Below, one piece after another: positions 1 through 8,137 of a DNA stretch of 64,000 bases. Each line of letters starts with the position of its first letter. Position 1 is the first letter of the stretch. Made by a program: the position numbers and the translations under genes. Source of the DNA: Namhaeicola litoreus. Its GTDB lineage: Bacteria; Bacteroidota; Bacteroidia; Flavobacteriales; Flavobacteriaceae. The stretch is from positions 930,001 through 994,000 of the forward strand of contig NZ_JBHTMY010000003.1 in assembly GCF_042679565.1 (NCBI RefSeq), written 5' to 3'. Below the pieces are notes generated by a model. It saw nothing but the letters and a program-made list of their open reading frames with translations, was not told the origin of the DNA and did no database searches.

Positions 1-1
1 A

Positions 2-580
2 TCTGAAAATATCTTATTGATTTTAGAATCTTTAAAAGAAAAAATGGGAGAAAATGGAAAGGTCAAAACTTTTATACACAGCGTGGCAAAGGGTCACTTA
101 AAAGCGATGGTCCATGATCATCAAAGTACTCTAACTAATGAAGATTTTCTTATAACCTTAAATGCCATGGCTATAAGTTTATACGATTGGACAAAAGCCA
201 TTTTTACCGGATCATTATTTTCTTCAGATGCTAGAATTTTAGCTTTTACCAGCGAAGGTAATTCTAAAGCATGGCCAAATTATGGAGCCGTTTCTGCAGC
301 CAAGGCAGCACTTGAGGCAATTTCCAGGAATATCGCATTAGAATTTGCTCCTTTTGGTTTAAGATCGAATTGTATTCAAGCTGGTGTTACAGATACAGCT
401 TCTTTTAAAATGATTCCTAATAGTGATTCGATAAAAGAATTTACCCGCCAAAGAAATCCTTTTAAACGTTTGACAACGCCCATCGATGTAGCCAATGTTG
501 TCTATTTATTGTGTAAGGAGGAAGCGGCCTGGATAAATGGAACTGTCATACCTGTGAACGGGGGCGAACATATAAATTGA
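2..580 (+). CDS. FabL-like enoyl-[acyl-carrier-protein] reductase (SDR family), 5' end outside window
   Basis: C-terminal part of a short-chain dehydrogenase/reductase. The open frame runs off the left edge, so the Rossmann glycine motif is not visible; about 190 residues of an expected 250 remain. The catalytic signature is Tyr (codon 281) and Lys (codon 302) separated by six residues, followed by AALEAISRNIALEFAP. This Y-x6-K spacing is that of enoyl-ACP reductases such as Bacillus FabL, not the Y-x3-K of ketoreductases (the Tyr expected there is a Val). The DT-x3-F-x3-PN segment also resembles FabL. It would reduce an enoyl-ACP double bond with NAD(P)H in the cytosol. The next gene starts 2 bp after its stop, and the following genes encode dehydratase, ketosynthase and ACP, so it probably belongs to that acyl-assembly cluster. 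Family assignment is firm; substrate is inferred. Confidence 0.8.
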   Translation, partial: SENILLILESLKEKMGENGKVKTFIHSVAKGHLKAMVHDHQSTLTNEDFLITLNAMAISLYDWTKAIFTGSLFSSDARILAFTSEGNSKAWPNYGAVSAAKAALEAISRNIALEFAPFGLRSNCIQAGVTDTASFKMIPNSDSIKEFTRQRNPFKRLTTPIDVANVVYLLCKEEAAWINGTVIPVNGGEHIN

Positions 581-582
581 AT

Positions 583-1014
583 ATGATGAATTCTGATCAA
601 ATCATAGCGATGTTACCCTATCAAAAACCTTTTTTGTTTGTTGATCAATTACTTGAAATTTCAGAAGAGGGTGTGACTGGCGAATATACTTATTCCGAGG
701 ATGAGTATTTTTATAGAGGACATTTTAAAAACGAAGCCATTACCCCAGGGGTTATTTTAACCGAAACTATGGCACAAATCGGTGTTGTATGTTTGGGTAT
801 TGTTTTAATAGGAGAGACCCAAATTGAAAAACCAAGTATTGCGCTCACATCTCAGAAGATCGATTTTTACTTACCGGTATACCCAAAAGAAAGGGTTGTT
901 GTAAAATCTGAAAAACTCTATTTTAGGTTTGGAAAATTAAAGTGTAGCGTAAATATGTTCAATGCCCAAGAGAAATTAGTTTGCAGAGGCGAAATATCTG
1001 GAATGATAAAATAA
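583..1014 (+). CDS. FabZ-like 3-hydroxyacyl-ACP dehydratase
   Basis: Hot-dog fold dehydratase of 143 residues, close to FabZ length. The catalytic pair is visible: His47 in RGHF and Glu61 in TETMAQ, the spacing seen in FabZ. It removes water from 3-hydroxyacyl-ACP to give trans-2-enoyl-ACP. A TTG at 577 is also in frame, but ATG 583 (or 586) follows the upstream stop directly and is preferred. It sits between the enoyl reductase and the ketosynthase with almost no spacing, so it is likely a dedicated enzyme of this cluster rather than the housekeeping FabZ. The product of the cluster (polyene, resorcinol or other lipid) cannot be read from this gene. Confidence 0.85.
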   Translation: MMNSDQIIAMLPYQKPFLFVDQLLEISEEGVTGEYTYSEDEYFYRGHFKNEAITPGVILTETMAQIGVVCLGIVLIGETQIEKPSIALTSQKIDFYLPVYPKERVVVKSEKLYFRFGKLKCSVNMFNAQEKLVCRGEISGMIK

Positions 1015-1016
1015 TT

Positions 1017-2282
1017 ATGAAGACAAGAGTGGTCATTACTGGATTAGGTGTAATATCTCCAAACGGAATTGGTGTAGAAAGCTTTTTGAAATCAATTCAA
1101 ACTGGTACATCAGGCATCAAACATTATCAAGAATTAGAAGATTTAAATTTTTCGTGCTGTATTGGGGGTATACCTGAAATTACGGAAGAACTAAAAACAA
1201 AATACTTTACTCCACTACAATTAAAAGATTTCAAAAGCTCTGGGATTCTATATGGGTGTATGGCCGGTATCGACGCCTATAAAGATGCCGGACTATACCA
1301 GACTATTGACAAAGTTGACTATGAAAGTGGTACGATATTCGGAGCAGGAACCTCGGGGGTCGAAAAGTTTAGGGAAGCTATCTATAAAGTAGATGAGAAA
1401 CAGGTCCGTCGATTAGGCAGCACCACCGTAGCGCAAACCATGGCGAGTGGTGTAAGTGCATATTTAGGCGGTATGTTGGGGTTGGGTAACATTGTGACAA
1501 CCAATTCTTCGGCTTGTACCACGGGTACGGAGGCAATTATTCTGGGTTATCAAAGGATTTTGGCTGGGTATGCTAAGAGAATGTTGGTCGGTAGTTGTGC
1601 AGATCATGGCCCTTATGTTTGGGGTGGTTTTGATGCATTAAGGGTATTGGCACATAAATATAATGAGAGTCCTGAAAAAGCTTCAAGACCGATGAGCAAA
1701 AGTGCTTCCGGATTTGTTCCAGGTAGTGGTGCCGGGGCTCTCGTAATAGAAACACTGGATAGTGCCTTGGAAAGAAAAGCTACAATTTATGCAGAAGTGT
1801 TAGGAGGAGCTATAAACTCTGGTGGACAGCGAAATGGCGGTTCTATGACCGCTCCCAATCCCGAGGGGGTGCAAATGTGTATCAAACAAGCCATTTTAAA
1901 TTCGGATATTGATCCAAAAGATATTGATTGTATCAATGGGCATTTAACTGCAACGACCAAAGATAGTTTGGAAATTGAAAATTGGGTCGCAGCATTGAAT
2001 AGGAGTGGAGAGGATTTTCCTTTTATCAACTCATTAAAATCCCAAATCGGACACTGTTTGGCTGCTTCAGGGTCAATTGAAAGTGTTGCGGCTGTACTAG
2101 AATTGTACAATAATTTCATTTTTCCTTCTATCAATTGTGAAGATGTGCACCCAGATATATTAGCCATGATCAGTGATCATCGGATACCGAAAAAACTGAT
2201 CAAAAAAGAGATAAATGTCATTGCGAAAGCTAGTTTTGGATTTGGCGATGTAAATGCCTGCGTTATTTTTAAAAAATATTGA
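1017..2282 (+). CDS. Beta-ketoacyl-ACP synthase (FabF/KAS II-like)
   Basis: Thiolase-fold condensing enzyme of 421 residues that elongates an acyl-ACP with malonyl-ACP. The complete Cys-His-His set is present: Cys167 in SSACTTG, His309 in NGHLTATT and His346 in IGHCLAASG. The first His motif departs from the usual NAHGTST, which is common in cluster-specific synthases. The start is taken at ATG 1017 (MKTRVVITGLGV), because the frame upstream lies inside the dehydratase gene and the family normally begins at this strand. Two bp separate it from the dehydratase stop, and the ACP gene begins 1 bp after it, indicating one transcript. It is probably part of a flexirubin/aryl-polyene-type pathway; that role is inferred from context. 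Confidence 0.88.
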   Translation: MKTRVVITGLGVISPNGIGVESFLKSIQTGTSGIKHYQELEDLNFSCCIGGIPEITEELKTKYFTPLQLKDFKSSGILYGCMAGIDAYKDAGLYQTIDKVDYESGTIFGAGTSGVEKFREAIYKVDEKQVRRLGSTTVAQTMASGVSAYLGGMLGLGNIVTTNSSACTTGTEAIILGYQRILAGYAKRMLVGSCADHGPYVWGGFDALRVLAHKYNESPEKASRPMSKSASGFVPGSGAGALVIETLDSALERKATIYAEVLGGAINSGGQRNGGSMTAPNPEGVQMCIKQAILNSDIDPKDIDCINGHLTATTKDSLEIENWVAALNRSGEDFPFINSLKSQIGHCLAASGSIESVAAVLELYNNFIFPSINCEDVHPDILAMISDHRIPKKLIKKEINVIAKASFGFGDVNACVIFKKY

Positions 2283-2283
2283 C

Positions 2284-2547
2284 ATGAATAAAGATGAGTT
2301 TATTGAAAGATTAAAAAAAATTGTCAAACCCTATGTTCAGGATGAAACGGCCTATGAAGAACTTTCAGAAGAGACAGATTTTATTCGAGATTTAAAGATT
2401 AACTCTGCCAATTTGGTAGACGTTGTTTTAGATGTTGAAGATGAATTTGACATAGAGATTGACAATGAATCCATGGAAAAAATGTTGTCGGTTAAATCAG
2501 CTATAGAAATCATTGAGCAAAAATTAACTGAAAAAAATGATAGGTAG
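2284..2547 (+). CDS. Acyl carrier protein
   Basis: Small acidic helical protein of 87 residues. The 4'-phosphopantetheine attachment Ser is residue 41 in DLKINSANLVD, a variant of the usual DSL motif (NSA). The following helix, VDVVLDVEDEFDIEID, matches the ACP helix II acidic patch that docks partner enzymes. The start at ATG 2284 follows the ketosynthase stop directly. The 3' end overlaps the phosphopantetheinyl transferase gene by 11 bp, so carrier and activating enzyme are probably translationally coupled. It is likely the dedicated carrier of the cluster, not the housekeeping AcpP, because its Ser motif is non-canonical. Confidence 0.88.
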   Translation: MNKDEFIERLKKIVKPYVQDETAYEELSEETDFIRDLKINSANLVDVVLDVEDEFDIEIDNESMEKMLSVKSAIEIIEQKLTEKNDR

Positions 2548-3115
2548 CGACATTGTAGATCTAACAGAATTAACCCAATACACAAAAGATAGGAGAAAAA
2601 GATTTTTAGAAAAGGTCTTTTCTTTGAAAGAACAATACTTGATAGATTCTTCAGATAATCCTGAACAGATGATTTGGCGATTATGGAGTATGAAGGAAAG
2701 TGCCTATAAAATTGTGAGTAGATCTGATAACGAACGAATTTTAGCACCCACAAAACTCAAATGTGACATTTTTAATCATGCCGTCGGAGCCGTTTGTACT
2801 GATCGATATTCCTTCATTACGACTACAAAAGTAGCTGAAAATTGTGTTTATTCGATTGCAAGTAATTCAAGCAAAAATCCAATTGCAGAATTTTTGCTCC
2901 CATTTAAGAGCAATGAGCAATCAATCCAAAGTAAGGTTATTTATAAAAAATTTATCGATCTAATAGGAGATATTTACCAAATTCCCACACATCTCATATC
3001 GATGAAAAAAAATAATATAGGTGCACCCATCTTGCTGTATAAAAATAATCCTATGCAAGTTGATTTTTCCTTGAGTCACCATGGAAAATACGGTTTTATT
3101 GCCATACAAGCCTGA
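2537..3115 (+). CDS. 4'-phosphopantetheinyl transferase (AcpS/Sfp superfamily)
   Basis: A 192-residue transferase that moves 4'-phosphopantetheine from CoA onto the Ser of carrier proteins. Seen in the sequence: the N-terminal metal-binding motif IGSDIVDL and the signature WSMKESAYK near residue 50, both diagnostic for the superfamily, then a C-terminal region containing FSLSHHGKYGF typical of longer Sfp-like forms. It overlaps the ACP gene by 11 bp, which points to that ACP as its substrate. It is the last gene of the cluster; about 210 bp without a gene follow. Confidence 0.85.
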   Translation: MIGSDIVDLTELTQYTKDRRKRFLEKVFSLKEQYLIDSSDNPEQMIWRLWSMKESAYKIVSRSDNERILAPTKLKCDIFNHAVGAVCTDRYSFITTTKVAENCVYSIASNSSKNPIAEFLLPFKSNEQSIQSKVIYKKFIDLIGDIYQIPTHLISMKKNNIGAPILLYKNNPMQVDFSLSHHGKYGFIAIQA

Positions 3116-3165
3116 TTCAAAAATAAAAATAAGTCCTCTACTAACAAGATTTACAAATTGATGTG

Positions 3166-3173
3166 TATCTTTG
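3166..3173 (+). promoter_or_regulatory. Putative -7 promoter box TATCTTTG, with long leader
   Basis: Exact match to the Bacteroidota sigma-ABfr -7 consensus TAnnTTTG, with no clear -33 TTTG. It lies about 150 bp before the cold-shock-domain gene at 3326, so the transcript would carry a long T-rich 5' leader. Long leaders are a known feature of cold-shock mRNAs; that parallel is inference. Confidence 0.45.
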
Positions 3174-3325
3174 TGCCAATTGAATTTCGGCGATTTTCAT
3201 GCTTGTTAATGATAGTGTTTCTAAAAGTACTCCTTTTTTTATACCATAATTCTTTTCAAATATTCGTTTAGGTTTTCAATTTACTTCTTTAAGTAACAAT
3301 AATTAATAATTTAAAACACAGGCGA

Positions 3326-3778
3326 ATGGCAAAATCTCAACAGACATTTAATAAATCAGAAAAAGAAAAGAAAAGATTAAAAAAACGCGAGGATAAAAGA
3401 AAAAAAATGGAAGCCCGTAAACTTGAAGCTCAAGAAAACGGCAAAAAAGGAATTCAATTTGCTTATGTAGATCACGACGGAAATCTTACTGATACTCCGC
3501 CTGATCCTAGTATGAAAGTAGAGATTGATGTAGAAAGTATCGAAATTGCTATTCCTAAAAAAGAAGAATTAGAAGAACCGGATCCAATAAGAAATGGGAA
3601 AGTTTCTTATTTTGACACTTCAAAAGGATTTGGATTCATTATTGATTTAGAGAATAATGAAAAATATTTTACGCACGTCAGTGGACTTATTGATGAAATT
3701 GCTGAAAACGACAAAGTAACTTTTGAACTCGAAAGAGGGATGAAAGGAATGAATGCCGTAAGAGTAAAACGCGTCTAA
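3326..3778 (+). CDS. Cold-shock-domain protein with Lys/Glu-rich N-terminal extension
   Basis: A 150-residue cytosolic nucleic-acid-binding protein. Residues 1-40 are strongly basic (runs of Lys/Arg/Glu, probably a charged helix) and residues 60-85 are acidic. Residues about 88-150 form a cold-shock domain with RNP1-like KGFGFI and RNP2-like KYFTHVS, the aromatic patch that stacks on single-stranded RNA or DNA. A classical CspA consists only of that domain (compare the 63-residue protein at 9576), so this is an extended family member. It may act as an RNA chaperone in cold or growth transitions. It appears monocistronic with a long leader. Confidence 0.85.
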   Translation: MAKSQQTFNKSEKEKKRLKKREDKRKKMEARKLEAQENGKKGIQFAYVDHDGNLTDTPPDPSMKVEIDVESIEIAIPKKEELEEPDPIRNGKVSYFDTSKGFGFIIDLENNEKYFTHVSGLIDEIAENDKVTFELERGMKGMNAVRVKRV

Positions 3779-3911
3779 ACATTTATTTTATTGTATTGAG
3801 TGAGTTTGTAATTTAATTATAAACCAGATTTTTTGTACCACAAAATCGAGCGCGTAAAAAATGGTGTTTATTCTGTTTTTATTGTTTATTTTCATCAAAA
3901 ATTAACAGATA

Positions 3912-4811
3912 TTGGCAAAGCCTCAGTACAAAATAATCATCATCTTGGCATTTATTGCCATTTATGTTATATGGGGTTCTACCTATTTGCTCAATAAAAT
4001 TATAGTTGGCGAGGTCTCGCCCTTGTATTTGGGGGCTATCAGATTTATTTCTGCCGGAATTTTAATCTTTATCATTTCAAAAATTCTCAAGTACAACTTA
4101 GTTGTCTCTCAAAGACAGTTGATCAATTCCGTTATTGCCGGGTTCTTGTTTCTGACCTATGGAAACGGTGTTTTTGTATGGGCTTTAAAATATGTCGACA
4201 GCGGATTTGCAGCACTATTGGCATCCACTCAACCTATATTTGTTTTATTACTGATGCGCCTATTATATCAACAAAAAATACTGCCAAAAGCAATTATTGG
4301 GGTTGTTCTGGGTGTTTTAGGTATGGTTTTATTGGTGAATCAACAAGGATTAAATCTTCATGAAAATAGTTTAGTAGGGATTTTAATGATTTTTTCTTGT
4401 GTATTAAGTTGGAGTTACGCCAGCGTATTTGTAGCTAAAAATGAAATGCCTGTTAATTATTTTGTCAGTACTGGTTATCAAATGATTTCTGGTGGCATTA
4501 TGCTTTTGCTAGCAAGTCTTCTTTTAGGAGAGGATTGGCTCCCTCCGAATTTATGGAGTACTGCTTCTGTGTGGTCAATGATTTTGCTTGTCATTTTTGG
4601 TAGTATTGTGGCTTTCACATCTTTTAATTATTTATTAAAAGTTGTATCGACTGAAAAAGTGTCTACTTCAGCCTATGTGAACCCTGTCATTGCCTTGATA
4701 CTGGGGTGGTATATTTTAGATGAAAAGCTTTCATTTCAATCTATCATCGCGGCACTAATACTCCTAACGGGTGTTTATTTTATAAATCGTAAAAAGAGAA
4801 TTTTTAAATAG
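3912..4811 (+). CDS. EamA/DMT-family transporter
   Basis: Inner-membrane protein of 299 residues with about ten hydrophobic segments arranged as two EamA repeats (residues about 9-140 and 152-293). The motif AIYVIWGSTYLLNKI at the start and YVNPVIALILGWYILDEKLS in the last repeat are typical of drug/metabolite exporters of the YedA/RhaT-like group. Substrate is unknown; relatives export amino acids, nucleosides or metabolites. The start is TTG 3912, since no in-frame ATG precedes the first membrane segment; this is a weak point. It stands alone between the cold-shock gene and the antiporter gene. Confidence 0.8.
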   Translation: MAKPQYKIIIILAFIAIYVIWGSTYLLNKIIVGEVSPLYLGAIRFISAGILIFIISKILKYNLVVSQRQLINSVIAGFLFLTYGNGVFVWALKYVDSGFAALLASTQPIFVLLLMRLLYQQKILPKAIIGVVLGVLGMVLLVNQQGLNLHENSLVGILMIFSCVLSWSYASVFVAKNEMPVNYFVSTGYQMISGGIMLLLASLLLGEDWLPPNLWSTASVWSMILLVIFGSIVAFTSFNYLLKVVSTEKVSTSAYVNPVIALILGWYILDEKLSFQSIIAALILLTGVYFINRKKRIFK

Positions 4812-4861
4812 TTTGAAAAAAAATCAGATTCTATTAAATTGCAAATTAATTCAATGATCAA

Positions 4862-6118
4862 ATGGATTATTTCCTAATTACCACCATACTAGTCACAGTA
4901 TCTGCTATTTTTGGATATATCAATGTTAGATTTTTAAAATTGCCTAATACCATAGGCTTAATGTTGATTACTATTCTTTTTACTCTGGGGGTTTTTGCTT
5001 TAAGTGCCATCGATTCAACACTATTAAATGCAGAAAAATACATCATCACTCACATCGATTTTAAAGAGGTGCTACTTGATATCATGTTGAGTTTTTTGCT
5101 ATTTGCAGGTGCTTTACATACTAATTTTGAACAATTAAAAATACAACGGTGGCCTGTTTTGGCATTTTCAACATTGGGTGTTCTCATTTCTACATTTTTA
5201 GTTGGTACTGCGATGTTCTTACTTTTACCCTTGTTTCAATTAGAGGTGCCCTTTATTTATTGCTTATTGTTTGGTGCCTTGATTTCGCCTACAGATCCAA
5301 TTGCTGTTTTGAGTATTTTGAAGCAAGCAGGTGCGCCTAAAAAGCTGGAAACTAAAATTGTAGGAGAATCTTTATTCAATGATGGCGTAGGGGTTGTGGT
5401 ATTTATAACCATATTTAAAATCGCTCAATTAGGAGGTGCTGGAATTGATTTTTCAGATGTACTTGTTCTTTTTGCTCGAGAGGTCCTCGGCGGAATTTTC
5501 TTAGGAGTTGTTTTAGGTTATATCACTTATAAATTAATGAAATCTATAGATGATTATGACGTCGAAGTCATTATCACTCTTGCCGCCGTCATGGGAGGTA
5601 CTGTCGTTGCACATCACTTTCATGTTTCTGCACCCCTCGCAATGGTGGTTGCCGGATTAATTGTTGGAAATGATACAGTGAGAAATAGTGCCATGTCAAA
5701 AGTTACTGAAAGTTATGTTGATAAATTTTGGGAACTTATCGATATACTTTTAAATACAATTCTTTTCGTACTAATTGGGATGGAGATGCTTGTTCTTTCA
5801 TTCGAACTTAGTTACATGGAAGCCGGATTGCTAGCCATTCCGATTATATTAATTTGCCGGTATTTATCCTTGATTGTACCTGTCAAGTTTTTTGAGAAGA
5901 AATTAGATTTTGTTCCAAAAACCAATTTAATAATGACCTGGGGAGGTTTAAGGGGGGGGATTTCAATTGCTCTTGCCCTTGGCTTACAACAAGAAATGCA
6001 TCGTGATTTGTTTCTTGTCATTACCTATATGGTTGTTGTTTTCTCTATTCTGGTTCAAGGACTTACTGTAGGACGGCTTGTAAAAAGTGTGACAAAGGAC
6101 TTGACGGAGGATGTTTAA
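4862..6118 (+). CDS. Na+/H+ antiporter, NhaP-type (CPA1 family)
   Basis: Integral membrane protein of 418 residues with 11-13 predicted helices. Family motifs are visible: SPTDPIAVLSILK near residues 141-153 and GESLFNDGVGVVVF near 168-181, which carries the Asn-Asp pair used for cation/proton exchange in CPA1 antiporters. A late GGLRGGISIALALGL helix is also characteristic. It would expel Na+ (or K+) in exchange for H+, serving pH and salt homeostasis, which suits a marine organism. It lacks a long C-terminal cytosolic regulatory domain. It is transcribed alone; about 210 bp separate it from the next gene. Confidence 0.87.
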   Translation: MDYFLITTILVTVSAIFGYINVRFLKLPNTIGLMLITILFTLGVFALSAIDSTLLNAEKYIITHIDFKEVLLDIMLSFLLFAGALHTNFEQLKIQRWPVLAFSTLGVLISTFLVGTAMFLLLPLFQLEVPFIYCLLFGALISPTDPIAVLSILKQAGAPKKLETKIVGESLFNDGVGVVVFITIFKIAQLGGAGIDFSDVLVLFAREVLGGIFLGVVLGYITYKLMKSIDDYDVEVIITLAAVMGGTVVAHHFHVSAPLAMVVAGLIVGNDTVRNSAMSKVTESYVDKFWELIDILLNTILFVLIGMEMLVLSFELSYMEAGLLAIPIILICRYLSLIVPVKFFEKKLDFVPKTNLIMTWGGLRGGISIALALGLQQEMHRDLFLVITYMVVVFSILVQGLTVGRLVKSVTKDLTEDV

Positions 6119-6220
6119 TTTGCCGGAAACCTATTGCATTTTAGCTTCTAAGGACGCTAAATATTTCATGTAGTGATAAGTCTATTTCCAAGTACCTCGT
6201 TTAATTAATAAATTAAATTC

Positions 6221-6228
6221 TACATTTG
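6221..6228 (+). promoter_or_regulatory. Putative -7 promoter box TACATTTG
   Basis: Exact TAnnTTTG match about 105 bp upstream of the ATP-grasp gene at 6333, in an otherwise empty 214-bp intergenic stretch. A near match (TATCTTTC) follows at about 6250. No convincing -33 element. Confidence 0.4.
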
Positions 6229-6332
6229 TCACAGTTTTTCACGACAACTTATATCTTTCAGTTTCACAGAAGGTCAAATAGATTGGTTGAAAAATATGTA
6301 AATTAATATAACACTTCTATTCAATACATTTT

Positions 6333-7628
6333 TTGAAAAAAGCTAAATCCAATGCCAGGAAAATTTTACTGGTGTCAAAATACGGGGAAACCTTGGATAT
6401 TGCCAATGCCATGCTAAAAGAAGGCAATATTGTTAAAATGTTCATCGAGGAAAAATCTTGTCGCGAAATTGGCTCAGGATTTTGCTTAAAAGTTTCCGAT
6501 TGGAAAAAGCACATCGATTGGGCTGATCTAATTATTTTTGATTATACCGGTTATGGTGAAGCGTGCGAAGAATTGCGCAAATCAGGAAAACTTGTTGTCG
6601 GTGGCTCACGCTATACAGACCGCCTCGAATTAGATCGAAACTTTGGACACGAACAATTAAAAAAACATAAAATAAAGGTCTTGCCTTCTCATGAATTTTA
6701 TAATTTTCATGATGCCATTGAATTTATTGAAAAAAATCCTGACGCTTATGTTATTAAACCCTCGGGAGAAACACAGGAACTTAAGCAGCTTTTATTTGTA
6801 GGAAATGATGATGAAGGTGCTGATGTGAAGCGAATTTTAATGGCATATGAAAAGTCATGGGGCAATAAATTCGGCAATTTTCAAATTCAGAAGAAAGTAA
6901 AAGGCGTAGAGATCTCCATTGCTGCTTTTTTTAATGGAACAGAATTTCTCCATCCGGTAAATATCACTTTTGAACATAAAAAATTGTTTCCAAAAGAATT
7001 AGGAGTTTCAACCGGAGAAATGGGAACCAGTATGTTTTGGACCAAAGATTCTCCAATTTTTGATGCAACGCTCAAAAAGTTCGAATCAACATTGGCAAAA
7101 TCAAATTTTATCGGTCATTTAGACATTAATTGTATTGTAAATGGGAATGGAATTTTTCCACTTGAATTTACTTCGAGGTTTGGATTTCCACAAATTATGA
7201 TTCAGAGAGCCGGAATTCTGGAACCTATGGGTGATTTTTTCTTTAAACTGGCACAAGGTCAGAAATTCAAAATTAATGTAAAAAAGGGATTTCAAGTTGG
7301 TGTTTTTATTGTTGTACCGCCATTTCCCTATGAAGACAAAAAAACATTCGAACTATTTTCAAAAGATGCTGTCGTTATTGTAAAAAAAGAAATGAAGGAA
7401 GGTTTACATCCCATGCATTTGAAAAAAGTAGAAGATGAGTGGCTTATTACCGGGGATACAGGTATTGCCTTGTTAATAACAGGAACGGGTCTTACGATGC
7501 GAGATGCACAAAAAAACATGTATAATCGCGTGCAAAATGTAATTGTCAACAACAGTTATTACAGAACAGATATTGGAGATCGCTGGCATGAAGATTCGGA
7601 CAAATTGTGGTCCTGGGGATTACTTTAA
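6333..7628 (+). CDS. PurD-like ATP-grasp ligase (phosphoribosylamine-glycine ligase-like)
   Basis: A 431-residue cytosolic protein with a GARS-type layout: an N-terminal Rossmann-like domain (KILLVSKYGETLDIANAM), an ATP-grasp domain from about residue 100 with YVIKPSG and FQIQKKVKGVEISIAAFF, and a metal-binding strand PLEFTSRFGFPQ near residue 280. Members of this set join a carboxylate to an amine through an acyl-phosphate. It differs from housekeeping PurD: substrate loops look unlike the purine enzyme and there are no purine genes nearby. It is therefore probably a paralogue with another substrate. The start is TTG 6333; no ATG precedes the conserved N-terminal strand. A GNAT acyltransferase follows 9 bp later, suggesting joint action. 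Confidence 0.65.
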   Translation: MKKAKSNARKILLVSKYGETLDIANAMLKEGNIVKMFIEEKSCREIGSGFCLKVSDWKKHIDWADLIIFDYTGYGEACEELRKSGKLVVGGSRYTDRLELDRNFGHEQLKKHKIKVLPSHEFYNFHDAIEFIEKNPDAYVIKPSGETQELKQLLFVGNDDEGADVKRILMAYEKSWGNKFGNFQIQKKVKGVEISIAAFFNGTEFLHPVNITFEHKKLFPKELGVSTGEMGTSMFWTKDSPIFDATLKKFESTLAKSNFIGHLDINCIVNGNGIFPLEFTSRFGFPQIMIQRAGILEPMGDFFFKLAQGQKFKINVKKGFQVGVFIVVPPFPYEDKKTFELFSKDAVVIVKKEMKEGLHPMHLKKVEDEWLITGDTGIALLITGTGLTMRDAQKNMYNRVQNVIVNNSYYRTDIGDRWHEDSDKLWSWGLL

Positions 7629-7637
7629 TTGTATTTT

Positions 7638-8075
7638 ATGCTCAAGGAAATTAGTCATCATCCAAATCGATTTTTCGAAATACTTCCCAAAGATTGGCAA
7701 GAGTCAATCATTCCTTATTGGCAGGAACTCAAAGAGGATGCCAAAATTTATATTATTGAGGATGACCAGGAGATCTTGGTAGGAGGGATGGTTTTTTCCA
7801 GTATGATTCCTGAAATGAATAAATATGCTGAAGAGGCACTTTCTTGGTATGCAAAGGATTATCTATACATAGGATACCTGTGGGTTTCTGAAAAAAATAG
7901 AGGTAAAAATTGGGGGTCCCGTTGGTTAGAAGAGTTACGCACCTTAGATAAAAATCAGAAATACTGGTTAACAATTGAAGAAGAAGGATTAAAAGGTTTT
8001 TATTTGAAAAATAATTTTAAGCACATTAAAAGACTGGAATATGATGGTTTAAAAGAAGAATTATTTGCAGATTGA
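7638..8075 (+). CDS. GNAT-family N-acetyltransferase
   Basis: A 145-residue protein with the GNAT pattern: a beta-strand YLWVSEKNRGKNWGSRWLEEL near residues 76-96, in which the R-G-K-N-W-G segment corresponds to the acetyl-CoA pyrophosphate-binding motif A (Q/R-x-x-G-x-G/A; the second Gly is a Trp-Gly here), then GFYLKNNFKHIKRLEYD at the end. It transfers an acetyl group from acetyl-CoA to an unknown amine. ATG 7638 is preferred to TTG 7629. It is 9 bp downstream of the ATP-grasp gene and probably co-transcribed, so the two may modify the same small molecule. Confidence 0.75.
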   Translation: MLKEISHHPNRFFEILPKDWQESIIPYWQELKEDAKIYIIEDDQEILVGGMVFSSMIPEMNKYAEEALSWYAKDYLYIGYLWVSEKNRGKNWGSRWLEELRTLDKNQKYWLTIEEEGLKGFYLKNNFKHIKRLEYDGLKEELFAD

Positions 8076-8137
8076 TGTTCGATAATTAACTATTTAACCA
8101 TTTTATTTTGTCATATTTGCCCCTTTAATTTAACTCC

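Noticed and set aside
281..304. Missing Tyr in the SDR active site (V-S-A-A-K instead of Y-S-A-A-K), suggesting a dead ketoreductase
   Set aside because: A Tyr lies six residues before the Lys, which is the proper spacing for enoyl-ACP reductases of the FabL/FabI type.
3820..3850. Inverted repeat GATTTT...AAAATC after the cold-shock gene
   Set aside because: Arms are offset by two bases and there is no T tract in the right place; not a convincing terminator.
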